NCBI RefSeq assembly: GCF_001494595.1
Contig: NZ_LN929908.1
Location: forward strand, 1,587,716 to 1,651,715
Origin: Mycobacterium sp. M26
GTDB lineage: Bacteria; Actinomycetota; Actinomycetes; Mycobacteriales; Mycobacteriaceae
DNA: 64,000 nt
Direction: 5' to 3'
The notes under the pieces: generated by a model
The model's input: the letters and a program-made list of their open reading frames with translations, nothing else
Told to the model about the DNA's origin: nothing
Databases searched by the model: none
Made by a program: the position numbers and the translations under genes
In this document: positions 41,044-52,580 of the stretch, in pieces
Layout: each line of letters starts with the position of its first letter
Position numbering within the stretch: position 1 is the first letter of the stretch

Positions 41044-42477
41044 TTACAGCGGAATGTTCTTGTGGCGGCCGCGACGGGCGGGTGCCTCGGCCAGGGCCTG
41101 GGTGACCTTGCCGCGGGTGTGCGCCGGGTCGATCTTCTCGTCGACCACGCCGATCTCGATGGCGGAATCCACCCCGCCGGCGATCCGCTCGTGCTCGGCG
41201 GCCAACTCCTCGTGCAGCGCCTCGCGCTCGTGATCTTCAGCGGCGGCCAGCTTCTTCTTGTGCAGAATGCCGACCGCGGCCTTGGCGCCCATGACCGCGA
41301 CCTCGGCGTCCGGCCACGCGAACACCTTGGTGGCACCGAGCGAGCGTGAGTTCATCGCGATGTAGGCCCCGCCGTAGATCTTTCGGGTCACCAGCGTGAC
41401 GCGGGGGACCGTCGCCTCGCCGAAGGCGTGCAGCAGCTTCGCGCCGCGACGCACCACGCCGCCCCACTCCTGGTCGACACCGGGCAGGTAGCCCGGCACG
41501 TCGACGATGACCACCAGCGGGATGCCGAACGCGTCGCACAGGCGAACCAGACGTGCTGCCTTCTCGGCACTTTCGGAGTTCAGGCAGCCGCCCAGGCGTA
41601 GCGGGTTGTTGGCAAGGATGCCGACGGACCGGCCGGCCAGCCGGCCGATGCCGACCACGATCGACGGCGCCCACTTGCCCTGGAACTCTTCGAATGTCGA
41701 GTTGCCCTCGTCATCCTTGTCCAGCAGTGCCTCGACGAGCGGGTGCACGTCGTAGGCGCGGCGCGGGGACTCGGGCAGCAGTGCATGCAGATCGACCTCG
41801 CCGGCCTCGGCCTTGCTGCGGTCGAAATGACCCTGCTGGCTGAACAATCCGACCAGCCGGCGGCCGCGGGCGTAGGCGTCGAGCTCGCTGTCGGCGACGA
41901 TGTGGCACACGCCGGACTTCTTGTGGTGGGTGTCGGGGCCACCGAGCGAGGCCATGTCGACGTCCTCACCGGTGACGCTGCGCACCACGTCCGGACCGGT
42001 GACGAACACCCGGCCCTCGCTGGCCATGATGACGACGTCGGTCAGCGCCGGCCCGTAGGCGGCACCGCCGGCGGCGAAGCCGACGACCACCGAGATCTGC
42101 GGGATGTAGCCGGACGCCCGGATCATGGCCTCGAACACCAGGCCCACGGCGTGCAGGGCCTTGACGCCCTCGGCCAGCCGCGCGCCGCCGGAGTGCCAGA
42201 TGCCCACGATCGGACTCTGCTCCTCGATGGCGGTGTCGTAGGCGTTGACGATGTGCTGGCAGCCCTCCACACCCATGGCGCCGCCCATGACGGTGCCGTC
42301 GGTGCAGAACGCGATGGTCCGCACACCGTTGACGGTGCCGGCCGCGGCCAGGACACCTGAGCGGTCACGCTCGTGCAGCAGCTCGACGCTGTCGTCGTCG
42401 AAGAAGGTGCGCAGGCGCAGCAGCGGGTCGCGCGGGTCGAGCGATTCGCCGACCGTCTCAGGTGCCATGATCGTCAT
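41044..42477 (-). CDS. accD6: Acetyl/propionyl-CoA carboxylase beta subunit
   Basis: A 477-residue carboxyltransferase subunit. The crotonase-like N-half has GGARLAEGVKAL (about 96) and FAAGGAAYGPALTD (about 134); the C-half has the acyl-CoA binding VDVPGYLPGVDQEWGG (about 325) and KIYGGAYIAMNS. It transfers the carboxyl group from biotin to acetyl-CoA, making malonyl-CoA for FAS-II mycolate extension. It is the last gene of the fabD-acpM-kasA-kasB-accD6 operon, 44 bases after kasB, as in M. tuberculosis Rv2247. Confidence 0.93.
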   Translation of the reverse strand: MTIMAPETVGESLDPRDPLLRLRTFFDDDSVELLHERDRSGVLAAAGTVNGVRTIAFCTDGTVMGGAMGVEGCQHIVNAYDTAIEEQSPIVGIWHSGGARLAEGVKALHAVGLVFEAMIRASGYIPQISVVVGFAAGGAAYGPALTDVVIMASEGRVFVTGPDVVRSVTGEDVDMASLGGPDTHHKKSGVCHIVADSELDAYARGRRLVGLFSQQGHFDRSKAEAGEVDLHALLPESPRRAYDVHPLVEALLDKDDEGNSTFEEFQGKWAPSIVVGIGRLAGRSVGILANNPLRLGGCLNSESAEKAARLVRLCDAFGIPLVVIVDVPGYLPGVDQEWGGVVRRGAKLLHAFGEATVPRVTLVTRKIYGGAYIAMNSRSLGATKVFAWPDAEVAVMGAKAAVGILHKKKLAAAEDHEREALHEELAAEHERIAGGVDSAIEIGVVDEKIDPAHTRGKVTQALAEAPARRGRHKNIPL

Positions 42478-42521
42478 CCAAATCTCCTTAGTGCGCGCCG
42501 GTCGTCCGACGCCTTCGGTAC

Positions 42522-43784
42522 TCAGTACTTTCCGAAAGCGATCGCGACGTTGTGACCACCGAATCCGAACGAGTTGTTTACCGCGTATTGGTAGTTGCCT
42601 GGCCGGGGTTCGCCGGCCACCACGTCCAGATCGATCTCCGGATCGAGGTTGCGCAGGTTGAGCGTGGGCGGGATGACTCCATCCCGCAGCGCCATGATGG
42701 TCAGGATCGACTCCACCGCTCCGACGGCACCCACCGAGTGGCCCAGCGCCGACTTGGGCGCGTAGACCGCGGGCCGGTGTGAGCCCATCGCGTTGTTGAT
42801 CGCCTTACCTTCCGCCACGTCACCAACCTGAGTGCCCGTCGCGTGTGCGTTGATGTGATCGATATCTGTCGGTTGCAATCCAGCCACCCGGATGGCCCGG
42901 GTGATCGCCTGTCCTGCTTGGTCTCCCGTGGGATCAGGCGCCACGATGTGGTAGCCGTCCGAGGTGATGGCCGCCCCCATGATGCGGGCCAGAATGTTGG
43001 CGCCGCGGGCCTTGGCGTGCTCCTCGGTCTCGATCACCAGCAGCGCGCCACCTTCGCCGAACACGAACCCGTTGCGATCCTTGTCGAAGGGCCGGCAGGC
43101 GCCGGCGGGATCGTCGTTCGTGGTCGACAGGACGATGCGCATCTGGGCGAAGCCGGCGATCGGCACCGCTTCGATCTTCGTCTCGACGCCGCCGCACACC
43201 GCGATGTCGGCCTCGCCGAGCACGATCTGCCGCCACGCCTGCGCAATACCCTCCGACCCGGATGCGCACGCGGACACCGGGGTGATGACCCCGGCCTTGG
43301 CGCCGAGTTCCAGGCCGACCGCCGCGGCCGCGGCGTTGGGCATATACATCTGAACTGCCAACGGCGACACGGCGCGAAGACCCTTCGCGCGCATGCCGTC
43401 GTAAGCGAACACCAGCTCCTCGGTGGACCCCATGCCGGTACCGATGGAGACCATCAGCCGTCGGGTGTCGACCTCAGGGGAGCCGGCGTTCTGCCACACT
43501 CGCCGACTCAGAACGACGGACATCTTCTGGAGGTAGGACAGCCGACGCAGTTCGACCCGCGTCAGTTCCCCGTCGAAGTCCTCGACCAGATGTCCGCCGA
43601 TCCGGACGGGCAAGTCGTACTTCTCGACGAACTCGTCTTCGAGCAGTCGGATACCACTTTGCCCGTCCAGCAGCGCCTTCCAGGTGCTGTCGGCGTCAGA
43701 TGCCAGGGCTGTCGTCATGGCAATACCCGTGACGACCACGTTGGGGAAACCGTTCCCCGTTGACAGTTGTGTCAACCCTGCCAT
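42522..43784 (-). CDS. kasB: Beta-ketoacyl-ACP synthase KasB
   Basis: A 420-residue condensing enzyme of FAS-II for late mycolate extension. The Cys-His-His triad is VSACASGSEGIA (about 170), INAHATGTQVGD (about 311) and KSALGHSVGAVG (about 345). The ATG at 43784 is used; the frame runs to 43916 with no family sense. It lies directly downstream of kasA and is its paralogue, as in Rv2246. Its shorter length than M. tuberculosis KasB reflects a short N-terminus. Confidence 0.93.
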   Translation of the reverse strand: MAGLTQLSTGNGFPNVVVTGIAMTTALASDADSTWKALLDGQSGIRLLEDEFVEKYDLPVRIGGHLVEDFDGELTRVELRRLSYLQKMSVVLSRRVWQNAGSPEVDTRRLMVSIGTGMGSTEELVFAYDGMRAKGLRAVSPLAVQMYMPNAAAAAVGLELGAKAGVITPVSACASGSEGIAQAWRQIVLGEADIAVCGGVETKIEAVPIAGFAQMRIVLSTTNDDPAGACRPFDKDRNGFVFGEGGALLVIETEEHAKARGANILARIMGAAITSDGYHIVAPDPTGDQAGQAITRAIRVAGLQPTDIDHINAHATGTQVGDVAEGKAINNAMGSHRPAVYAPKSALGHSVGAVGAVESILTIMALRDGVIPPTLNLRNLDPEIDLDVVAGEPRPGNYQYAVNNSFGFGGHNVAIAFGKY

Positions 43785-43812
43785 TCGCTGTTGTTCGTCC
43801 TTTCCCCCCGGA

Positions 43813-45063
43813 TCAGTAGCGCCCGAAGGCGAGCGCCACGTTGTGTCCTCCGAATCCGAACGAGTTGTTGATCGCGTACTGGTAGTCGCCGTAACGCGGT
43901 TCGCCCGCAACGACATCCAGGTTGATCTCCGGGTCCGGAGTCTCGTAGTTCAGCGTCGGCGGGATGACCCCATCCCGCAGTGCGAGCACGGTGAGGATCG
44001 ACTCCAACGCACCCACGGCACCGATCGAGTGGCCCAGGGCCGACTTCGGTGCGTACACCGCGGCGTGGTCCACACCGGCGACCCGGATGGCGTTGGCCTC
44101 GGCGACGTCACCGATCGAGGTGGACGTGGCGTGAGCGTTGACGTGGTCGATGTCCTTGGCGGACAAGCCCGCCAGCTCCATCGCCCGGGTCATCGCCCGG
44201 CCGGCCCGCAGGCCGTCCGGAGCCGGCGCCACCATGTGGAAGGCGTCCGACGTGATACCCGCACCCATCAACCGGGCCAGCGGCTTGGCGCCGCGAGCCT
44301 TGGCGTGCTCCTCGGTCTCGATGATCATGAGCGCACCGGCCTCGCCGAAGACGAAACCGTCGCGATCCTTGTCGAACGGACGCGAAGCGCCCGCCGGATC
44401 ATCGTTGCGGGTCGACATCGCGCGCATCATCGAGAACGTCGCGATGGGCAACGCCTCGATTCCGCCCTCGACACCGCCGCAGACCGCGAAATCAGCGTCA
44501 CCCATGACGATCTGGCGCCACGCGTGGGCGATGGCCTCCGACCCCGATGAACAGGCCGACACCGGCGTGATGACGCCGGCGCGGGCACCGAGCTCGAGGC
44601 CGACGACCGCCGCCGCACCGTTGGGCATGATCATCTGAACGGCGAGCGGGGACACCTTGCGAGGCCCGCCCTCGTTCATCGCGTCATAGGTTTCGACGAT
44701 CTTCTCGCCGCCACCCAGGCCCGTGCCGACAACGACGGCGAAGCGGTCCGGGTCGACCTCCGGCTTACCGGCGGTCTCCCACAGCTGAGCGCTGAGGAAC
44801 TTGGACATCCGCTGGACGTAGGACATCCGGCGGAAGTCGAGCCGACCCATGTGGTCGTCGACCGGATCCTTGAGGTGTCCGCCGATCTTGACCGGCAGAT
44901 CCCATTTGGTGACGAAGTCGTCCTCGAGAACGCGGATGCCGCTCTCGCCGGCCAACAAACCCTTCCACGTGCTCTCAATGTCGCCCGCGATGGAGGTGGT
45001 CGCCGTAACGGCGGTCACCACCACATTGGGGAAACCGCCGTTAGAAAGGGAAGGCTTGGTCAC
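43813..45063 (-). CDS. kasA: Beta-ketoacyl-ACP synthase KasA
   Basis: A 416-residue condensing enzyme, the exact length of M. tuberculosis KasA. Triad: VSACSSGSEAIA (about 171), VNAHATSTSIGD (about 311), KSALGHSIGAVG (about 345). It starts with GTG (VTKPSLSNGGFPNVVVTA), which overlaps the TGA of a 46-codon frame at 45060-45200 instead of the acpM stop, because the acpM-kasA junction is tandemly duplicated. It catalyses early FAS-II elongation to mycolate precursors and is the target of thiolactomycin in other mycobacteria. Confidence 0.95.
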   Translation of the reverse strand: MTKPSLSNGGFPNVVVTAVTATTSIAGDIESTWKGLLAGESGIRVLEDDFVTKWDLPVKIGGHLKDPVDDHMGRLDFRRMSYVQRMSKFLSAQLWETAGKPEVDPDRFAVVVGTGLGGGEKIVETYDAMNEGGPRKVSPLAVQMIMPNGAAAVVGLELGARAGVITPVSACSSGSEAIAHAWRQIVMGDADFAVCGGVEGGIEALPIATFSMMRAMSTRNDDPAGASRPFDKDRDGFVFGEAGALMIIETEEHAKARGAKPLARLMGAGITSDAFHMVAPAPDGLRAGRAMTRAMELAGLSAKDIDHVNAHATSTSIGDVAEANAIRVAGVDHAAVYAPKSALGHSIGAVGALESILTVLALRDGVIPPTLNYETPDPEINLDVVAGEPRYGDYQYAINNSFGFGGHNVALAFGRY

Positions 45064-45083
45064 TGTGCGAACTTCTTGCGCAC
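44954..45083. repeat. Tandem duplication of the acpM-kasA junction, copy 1
   Basis: This block covers the first codons of kasA and the end of the frame upstream of it. It repeats with an offset of exactly 137 bases at 45091-45220 with only a few mismatches. Copy 1 belongs to the functional kasA. Confidence 0.9.
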
Positions 45084-45200
45084 GCCGCCCAACAACCCCT
45101 CCCACGTGCTCTCAATGTCGCCCGCGATGGAGGTGGTCGCCGTAACGGCGGTCACCACCACATTGGGGAAACCGCCGTTAGCAGTGGAAGGCTTGGTCAC
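45060..45200 (-). CDS. 46-codon KasA-AcpM chimeric reading frame at the duplicated junction
   Basis: This frame starts with GTG at 45200, overlapping the acpM TGA, and ends with TGA at 45060, overlapping the kasA GTG. Residues 1-36 copy the KasA N-terminus (VTKPSTANGGFPNVVVTA...), and the last six (RKKFAQ) copy the AcpM C-terminus (REKFAQ). Both stop/start overlaps of the ancestral acpM-kasA junction are thus reproduced. It could be an inert by-product of duplication that preserves translational coupling, or a translated leader affecting kasA output. Its start, STANGG, is closer to M. tuberculosis KasA than the real kasA start is. Confidence 0.55.
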   Translation of the reverse strand: MTKPSTANGGFPNVVVTAVTATTSIAGDIESTWEGLLGGVRKKFAQ

Positions 45201-45220
45201 TGTGCGAACTTCTCGCGCAG
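45091..45220. repeat. Tandem duplication of the acpM-kasA junction, copy 2
   Basis: The second copy of the 137-bp repeat unit. It contains the acpM 3' end and a truncated kasA 5' end that forms the 46-codon frame. Mismatches with copy 1 are concentrated near kasA codons 6-8 and at the unit ends. Confidence 0.9.
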
Positions 45221-45490
45221 CGCGGCAGCAGCCTCGGGGTTCTCTTCCTCGAGCTTCTGGATGTAGCTGACCACGTCACCGACGGTGCGCAGGCCGGCCA
45301 GATCCTCATCGGGGATCTTCACGCCGTACTTGTCCTCGGTCTGAACGGCGATCTCCACCATCGACAGCGAGTCGATGTCCAGGTCGTCGACGAACGACTT
45401 CTCGGGGGTCACCTCAGACGGCTCGATACCGGTGACCTCTTCGATGATCTCGGCGAGACCGGCGATGATTTCTTCCTGGCTGGCGGCCAC
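45197..45490 (-). CDS. acpM: Meromycolate extension acyl carrier protein
   Basis: A 97-residue acyl carrier protein. The phosphopantetheine site is DLDIDSLSMVE (Ser near residue 41), and the sequence EEIIAGLAEIIEEVTGIEPSE matches AcpM. It carries growing meromycolate chains for KasA/KasB. The GTG at 45490 has AGGAG five bases upstream; earlier in-frame codons to 45730 overlap fabD. The C-terminus (AALREKFAQ) is shorter than the 115-residue M. tuberculosis AcpM and matches the short form of rapid growers. Confidence 0.94.
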   Translation of the reverse strand: MAASQEEIIAGLAEIIEEVTGIEPSEVTPEKSFVDDLDIDSLSMVEIAVQTEDKYGVKIPDEDLAGLRTVGDVVSYIQKLEEENPEAAAALREKFAQ

Positions 45491-45576
45491 AATGGCTCCT
45501 TCGTAATTGGTTGTGTTACTTGGTGAATCTGTGTTGACGTGCGTTATGTGGTTGTCTGGCGGATGCCGGCCCAGGT

Positions 45577-46485
45577 CTAGAGCTCGGTCAATTCGTCCAG
45601 GTCTGCGGGTGTCTTGACGGCGCGCGTCGCGACCCCCCGAAGTTCTCGTTTGGCGATTCCGGTCAGAGTGCCCGCAGGCGGGAACTCGACGATCGCCTCG
45701 ACAGCAAGCTGCCGCATGGTCTCGGTGCACAGGTCCCAGCGCACCGGACGGGTCAGTTGGGCGACGAGCTTGTCCATCGCGTCGGCCGCCGAGCTGACCG
45801 GCTGGCCGTCGGCATTGGACAGCAGCGTGGTGGTCGGCTCGCTGGTCGCGACCTCGGCGGCCGCGGCGGCGTAGCCGTCCAGCGCGGAGGCCATGAAGTG
45901 GGTGTGGAAGGCACCGGCGGTGGCCAGCTGGCGCACCCGGGCCTTGGCCGGGGGATCCTCGGCCAGCTTCTCCAGTGCCGCGACCGCACCGGCGGCCACG
46001 ATCTGGCCTGCCGCGTTGCGGTTGGCCGGGACGAGATCCAGCGCCTCGAGGCGGGCCAGGACCTCGGCCTCGTCACCGCCCAGGACGGCGGACATGCCGG
46101 TGGGCTCGACCGCGCAGGCTTTGGCCATCTCGGCGCCACGGACGGCAGCCAGCTTCACTGCATCGTCGGGGGAGATGACGCCGGCGATCGCGTAAGCGGC
46201 GATCTCGCCGACGGAGTGGCCGGCGACGACGGTCTTCTTGCCGGCGAGCACGCCGCGCTTGACCAGTTCGGCGTTGGCCAGCAAGGTCGCGGCCACCACC
46301 AGTGGCTGGGTGACCGCGGTGTCCGTGATTTCCTCGGCCGTCGCCGTCGTACCCAGCTGGGCCAGATCCAGGCCGCTGATCTGCGACCACGCCGCAATCT
46401 GATCGGCAGCACCGGGCAGCTCGAGCCAGGGCGCGAGCATGCCGGGGGTCTGTGATCCCTGTCCGGGAGCGAGCAAAGCAATCAC
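45577..46485 (-). CDS. fabD: Malonyl-CoA:ACP transacylase
   Basis: A 302-residue transacylase. LAPGQGSQTPGM opens the protein, the catalytic Ser lies in GHSVGEIAAYA (about 90-100), and TAGAFHTHFMASA holds the catalytic His (near 195). It loads malonyl onto AcpM for FAS-II and starts the operon. The GTG start has no strong ribosome site. Upstream lies a 137-base region with the TTTTGT/ACAAAA inverted repeat, a candidate MabR operator. Confidence 0.94.
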   Translation of the reverse strand: MIALLAPGQGSQTPGMLAPWLELPGAADQIAAWSQISGLDLAQLGTTATAEEITDTAVTQPLVVAATLLANAELVKRGVLAGKKTVVAGHSVGEIAAYAIAGVISPDDAVKLAAVRGAEMAKACAVEPTGMSAVLGGDEAEVLARLEALDLVPANRNAAGQIVAAGAVAALEKLAEDPPAKARVRQLATAGAFHTHFMASALDGYAAAAAEVATSEPTTTLLSNADGQPVSSAADAMDKLVAQLTRPVRWDLCTETMRQLAVEAIVEFPPAGTLTGIAKRELRGVATRAVKTPADLDELTEL

Positions 46486-46551
46486 GTTCTTAAGGGAACA
46501 CTGTGAAACCGGTTTTGCGCGGTGTAAGAGATTATGAACCTTGTCTTAGGT

Positions 46552-46572
46552 TTTTGTAGCTTGTCCACAAAA
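46552..46572. promoter_or_regulatory. Inverted repeat in the fabD promoter region, candidate MabR operator
   Basis: TTTTGT (46552-46557) and ACAAAA (46567-46572) form an inverted repeat with a nine-base spacer, between mabR and fabD. MabR is reported to bind the FAS-II promoter region in mycobacteria, and TTTTGT/ACAAAA half sites fit my recollection of its motif. The rest of 46486-46622 is AT-richer than its surroundings, as expected of a promoter. Confidence 0.55.
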
Positions 46573-46622
46573 GTGCATGTGATGCGACTTCGTTGAGATC
46601 TTCTCGCAATCTGTGGCCTGGG

Positions 46623-47903
46623 TCACTTGAAGCCGTTGACGCTCGCCAGTATCGGTGTGAGCTGCGCTACAGATCTGTTTGCCATGGTCTGAGGCGGCGC
46701 AGGGTAGCCGAGGCGGGCGACGGTAGCCGCGACCCGCAGCACGTACGCATCGCGCGGCATGGTCGGATCACGGCCGGTGAAGTCGGTGATCCGCTTCAGG
46801 CGGTACCGCACAGTATTTGGATGAACGAACAGTTTTCTGGCGCAAGCTTCAATTGCTCCGCCGCTGTCGAGGTAGGCGTCGAGCGTCTCGGTGAGCGCCG
46901 GGCCCGCGTCGGCCAGCGGCCGCATGATCTCGGTATGCAGGGATGCGATGGCCAGGGTGTCGCCGAGCAGCGCCCGCTCGGGCAGCAGTTCGCGGGCCAA
47001 GACCGGTCGGGGCGCCCCGCTCCAGCCGACCACGGCGTTCATCCCGGAGATCGCTTCGATGGCGCTGTGGTGGGCCGCGGTGAGCATCGCTGCCGTCGGC
47101 CCGATCACCACCGGGCCGTCGGAAAACGCGGTGAGCAGCTGGTTGAAGAACTTGTCGGTCGGTGACAGCGGGCCGGAGATGATCGCGATGAGCCAGGTGC
47201 CGTGTACGTCGGCCAGCGCGCCGCGCTCGAAACGCAGCGCGATCTCGCGGATGTCCTCGCTGGCCAGGTCCTCCCGGCCCGGTGGCGGGGTGCCGACGAC
47301 CACCGTCGCCGGTGCGGTGGTGTCCCAGTTCAGGGCGGCCGCGCGGGACAGCAGCTCCGGACCGGCGTCCCCGCGGACGATCGCGTCGACCACGCTGGCT
47401 TCCATCCGGCTGTCCCACGAGCCGCGAGCCTCGGCGGCGTCGGCGTAGGAGGCGGCCGCCGCGAAAGCCAGGTCGCGGCTGTAGCGCAGGATGCCGATGG
47501 TCAGGGCGGTGAGCTGCTCGTCGGTGCGGGCCAGCAGCGGCACCACCTCTTCGAAGAACTCCATGGTGACCCGGACCATGTCGACGGTTTGGGCCAGCGC
47601 GATGCGCCGGGTCAGATCCTGCGGAACCAGTTCGAAGGCCTGGGCGGTGTAGCCGACCTGGCTTTCCGGGTTGCGCATCCACTCGACGAAGTTGACCACC
47701 GCGGCCTGCACCACCAACTGGACGCTGGCGCGCTGGGAGGCCTCGAGGTCACCGAAGAACGGCAGCCGCTCCTCCATGGCGTGCACGGCCTGGGTGGCCA
47801 GCCGCCCGGAGTATTGCTTGAGCCGGCGCAGGGTGGAGTCCGGAACGTTGGCCAAAAGCTCCAACGGCGGGCGCGGCCCGTCCGGGCGCGGGTTGTCGGG
47901 CAT
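46623..47903 (-). CDS. mabR: PucR-family regulator of the FAS-II operon
   Basis: A 426-residue PucR/CdaR-type regulator. A GGDEF-like middle region (about 190-310) precedes the C-terminal HTH: SGGAIEACARKLFVHPNTVRYRLKRI (about 360-386; key piece ACARKLFVHPNTVRYRLKRI). It sits directly upstream of fabD in the same direction, as MabR (Rv2242) does, and should control mycolic acid synthesis genes through the repeat at 46552-46572. A long-chain acyl-CoA signal has been proposed for MabR. Confidence 0.9.
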   Translation of the reverse strand: MPDNPRPDGPRPPLELLANVPDSTLRRLKQYSGRLATQAVHAMEERLPFFGDLEASQRASVQLVVQAAVVNFVEWMRNPESQVGYTAQAFELVPQDLTRRIALAQTVDMVRVTMEFFEEVVPLLARTDEQLTALTIGILRYSRDLAFAAAASYADAAEARGSWDSRMEASVVDAIVRGDAGPELLSRAAALNWDTTAPATVVVGTPPPGREDLASEDIREIALRFERGALADVHGTWLIAIISGPLSPTDKFFNQLLTAFSDGPVVIGPTAAMLTAAHHSAIEAISGMNAVVGWSGAPRPVLARELLPERALLGDTLAIASLHTEIMRPLADAGPALTETLDAYLDSGGAIEACARKLFVHPNTVRYRLKRITDFTGRDPTMPRDAYVLRVAATVARLGYPAPPQTMANRSVAQLTPILASVNGFK

Positions 47904-47971
47904 CCCTAAAAGCTACGCCTTGGTTATGGATGTTCCCACCAAAGACGCGGCTGGCCGCCCCGCGCTTCCCC

Positions 47972-48032
47972 CGCGAGTGTGCGGTTTCATCCGCAACACG
48001 CCGCCGCGGGCGTATGCCGATGCACACTCGCG
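47972..48032. terminator. Inverted repeat between aceE and mabR, possible terminator hairpin
   Basis: CGCGAGTGTGC (47972-47982) and GCACACTCGCG (48022-48032) are a perfect 11-bp inverted repeat with a 39-base loop. It lies in the 146-base gap after the aceE stop, before mabR on the same strand. There is no U-run, so it would be a non-canonical mycobacterial terminator or an mRNA-stability hairpin. Confidence 0.4.
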
Positions 48033-48049
48033 AGAGGAGCAGGGGCAGG

Positions 48050-50842
<2,793 letters not shown>

Positions 50843-50989
50843 CAGCTCCTTAGTAGCTGGTGCAGGTTTTGCACCCTCTGCCCACTATCGTGCCGCACTT
50901 GGGGCTATACCGACGAGTAGTCAAAGAGCCGACCGGTGAAATTAATGCACCGCGCCGAGCTGGGCAGTTTGCCGGTAACCTCTCGGGCT

Positions 50990-51559
50990 GTGCTCATCAG
51001 AACGGCTCGGGGGTTGCGGATTGGCGGACTGCTGGCCGGCAGCGCCGCGGCCATCGTCATGGGCGTCGTGGGTTGTACGACGGTCAGCGACGGCACCCCC
51101 AGGGTCAATGCCGGTGATGCACCGGCCTACCGGACCTCGATGTCGGTGTCGTTGTCGGAGTCCGCGGCCTCGTCGAGCGCCCGCGAATCCGAGCGGCAGG
51201 CCTCGCTGACCACCCAGGCCATGCACGACACCTGCGAGACGCTGTCGACCACCAGCGCCGACGCCATCGACGCGGTCAACACCTATGTCGGCGCCTTCAA
51301 CGAAGGTGGCGGCAACACGTCGGCCACCGAGGGGCCGGCCGTCGACGCTCTGAACCAGAGCGCCGATGCCGTGCAGGGCAGCATCACCGACGCCATTCCG
51401 GACGAACTGCGCCAGGCGTTCACCGATTGGGTGGACGGAGCTCGCGCCACCGCCAAGGCGATCACCGATCAGGCCCCGGCCGACGAGTTCAACAAGACGA
51501 TCAGCGACCTCAACGACACCCGGTCCAACGCCTTGAGCCTGTGCGACGCGACGTATTGA
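50990..51559 (+). CDS. Predicted lipoprotein
   Basis: A protein of about 189 residues from the GTG at 50990. The signal segment (GGLLAGSAAAIVMGVVGC) ends in the lipobox VVGC near residue 29; the mature part is Ser-rich and then helical with two cysteines (HDTCETL, LSLCDATY) that may pair. An earlier GTG at 50936 is open but would give an unusually long signal n-region. It resembles the Rv2240c position. The function is unknown; the product is probably anchored outside the membrane. Confidence 0.7.
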   Translation: MLIRTARGLRIGGLLAGSAAAIVMGVVGCTTVSDGTPRVNAGDAPAYRTSMSVSLSESAASSSARESERQASLTTQAMHDTCETLSTTSADAIDAVNTYVGAFNEGGGNTSATEGPAVDALNQSADAVQGSITDAIPDELRQAFTDWVDGARATAKAITDQAPADEFNKTISDLNDTRSNALSLCDATY

Positions 51560-51643
51560 GTCGCCACCGCGCGGCGTGCAATCGCGCGTGTCGTGCGACG
51601 ATAGCCCTAGACAGCCGACCCTGACGATGAGGAGGTCCTGAAG

Positions 51644-52072
51644 GTGGTCGCGGAGAGTGGCCCCCCGAACTACGCCCAGAGGCTGGGCGTACTGAAGGGT
51701 CAGGTCGTTCAGGAGTTGGGCTGGGACGAGGACACCGACGACGACATCCGGGCCGATGTCGAGGACGCCAGCGGTTCTGAGCTGCTCGACGAGGACGCCG
51801 ACGAGGTGGTTGACGTGGTGCTTCTATGGTGGCGCGACGGTGACGGCGACCTGGTGGACCGGCTGATGGACGCCATCGCACCGCTGGCCGACGACGGCAT
51901 CATCTGGGTGCTGACGCCCAAGACCGGTAAGCCGGGCCATGTGGTGCCCGCCGAGATCGCCGAGTCGGCGCCGACCGCAGGGCTGATGCCGACCTCGTCG
52001 GCCAACCTCGGCGACTGGAGCGCCAGCCGGCTGGTGCAACCGAAGTCGAAGGCTGCCGGACGGCATTCGTGA
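51644..52072 (+). CDS. DUF3052 family protein
   Basis: A 142-residue acidic protein. YAQRLGVLKGQVVQELGWDED (about 10-30) is followed by an acidic helix, LLWWRDGDGDLVDRLMDA and IWVLTPKTGKPGHVVPAE, the typical DUF3052 order. It matches Rv2239c by position. The GTG at 51644 has GAGGAGG upstream. It is coupled to ahpE by a four-base overlap (GTGA). It is a cytoplasmic protein of unknown role, conserved beside ahpE. Confidence 0.82.
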   Translation: MVAESGPPNYAQRLGVLKGQVVQELGWDEDTDDDIRADVEDASGSELLDEDADEVVDVVLLWWRDGDGDLVDRLMDAIAPLADDGIIWVLTPKTGKPGHVVPAEIAESAPTAGLMPTSSANLGDWSASRLVQPKSKAAGRHS

Positions 52073-52533
52073 CGGCCGCCGTCGGTAGCGAGGCGCCCGA
52101 CTTCACCCTCAAAGACCAGAACGGCCAGCCCGTCACGCTCAGCGACTTCCGCGGCCGCAAGAACGTGCTGCTGGTGTTCTTCCCGCTCGCGTTCACCGGA
52201 ATCTGCCAGGGCGAACTCGATGAGATCCGCGATCATCTGCCGGTCTACGAAAACGACGACACCGCCACCCTGGCGATTTCGGTCGGACCGCCGCCCACGC
52301 ACAAGATCTGGGCCGTGCAGAGCGGCTTCCTGTTTCCCGTGCTGTCCGACTTCTGGCCGCACGGGGCGGTGGCCCAGGCCTACGGCGTCTTCAACGACGG
52401 GGCCGGCTATCCCAACCGCGGAACGTTCGTGATCGACCGTGCCGGGGTGATCCGATTCGCCGAGTGCCTGGAGCCGGGCCAGGCCCGCGACCAGTCGGTG
52501 TGGACCGAGGCATTGGCCGCGCTGAGCGCCTGA
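52069..52533 (+). CDS. ahpE: One-cysteine peroxiredoxin
   Basis: A 154-residue AhpE-type peroxiredoxin. The peroxidatic cysteine lies in PLAFTGICQGELDEIRD (near residue 46), with Thr upstream and the conserved Arg near residue 116 (in the SDFWPHG/YPNRGTF region). No resolving cysteine is present in the usual place, so an external thiol such as mycothiol/mycoredoxin is expected. It reduces hydroperoxides in the cytoplasm. The length equals that of Rv2238c. Confidence 0.93.
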   Translation: MTAAVGSEAPDFTLKDQNGQPVTLSDFRGRKNVLLVFFPLAFTGICQGELDEIRDHLPVYENDDTATLAISVGPPPTHKIWAVQSGFLFPVLSDFWPHGAVAQAYGVFNDGAGYPNRGTFVIDRAGVIRFAECLEPGQARDQSVWTEALAALSA

Positions 52534-52580
52534 CCGGGATTTCCCTGCACCCGCGCACTCCGTGTAACCTGCCCGGGCAC

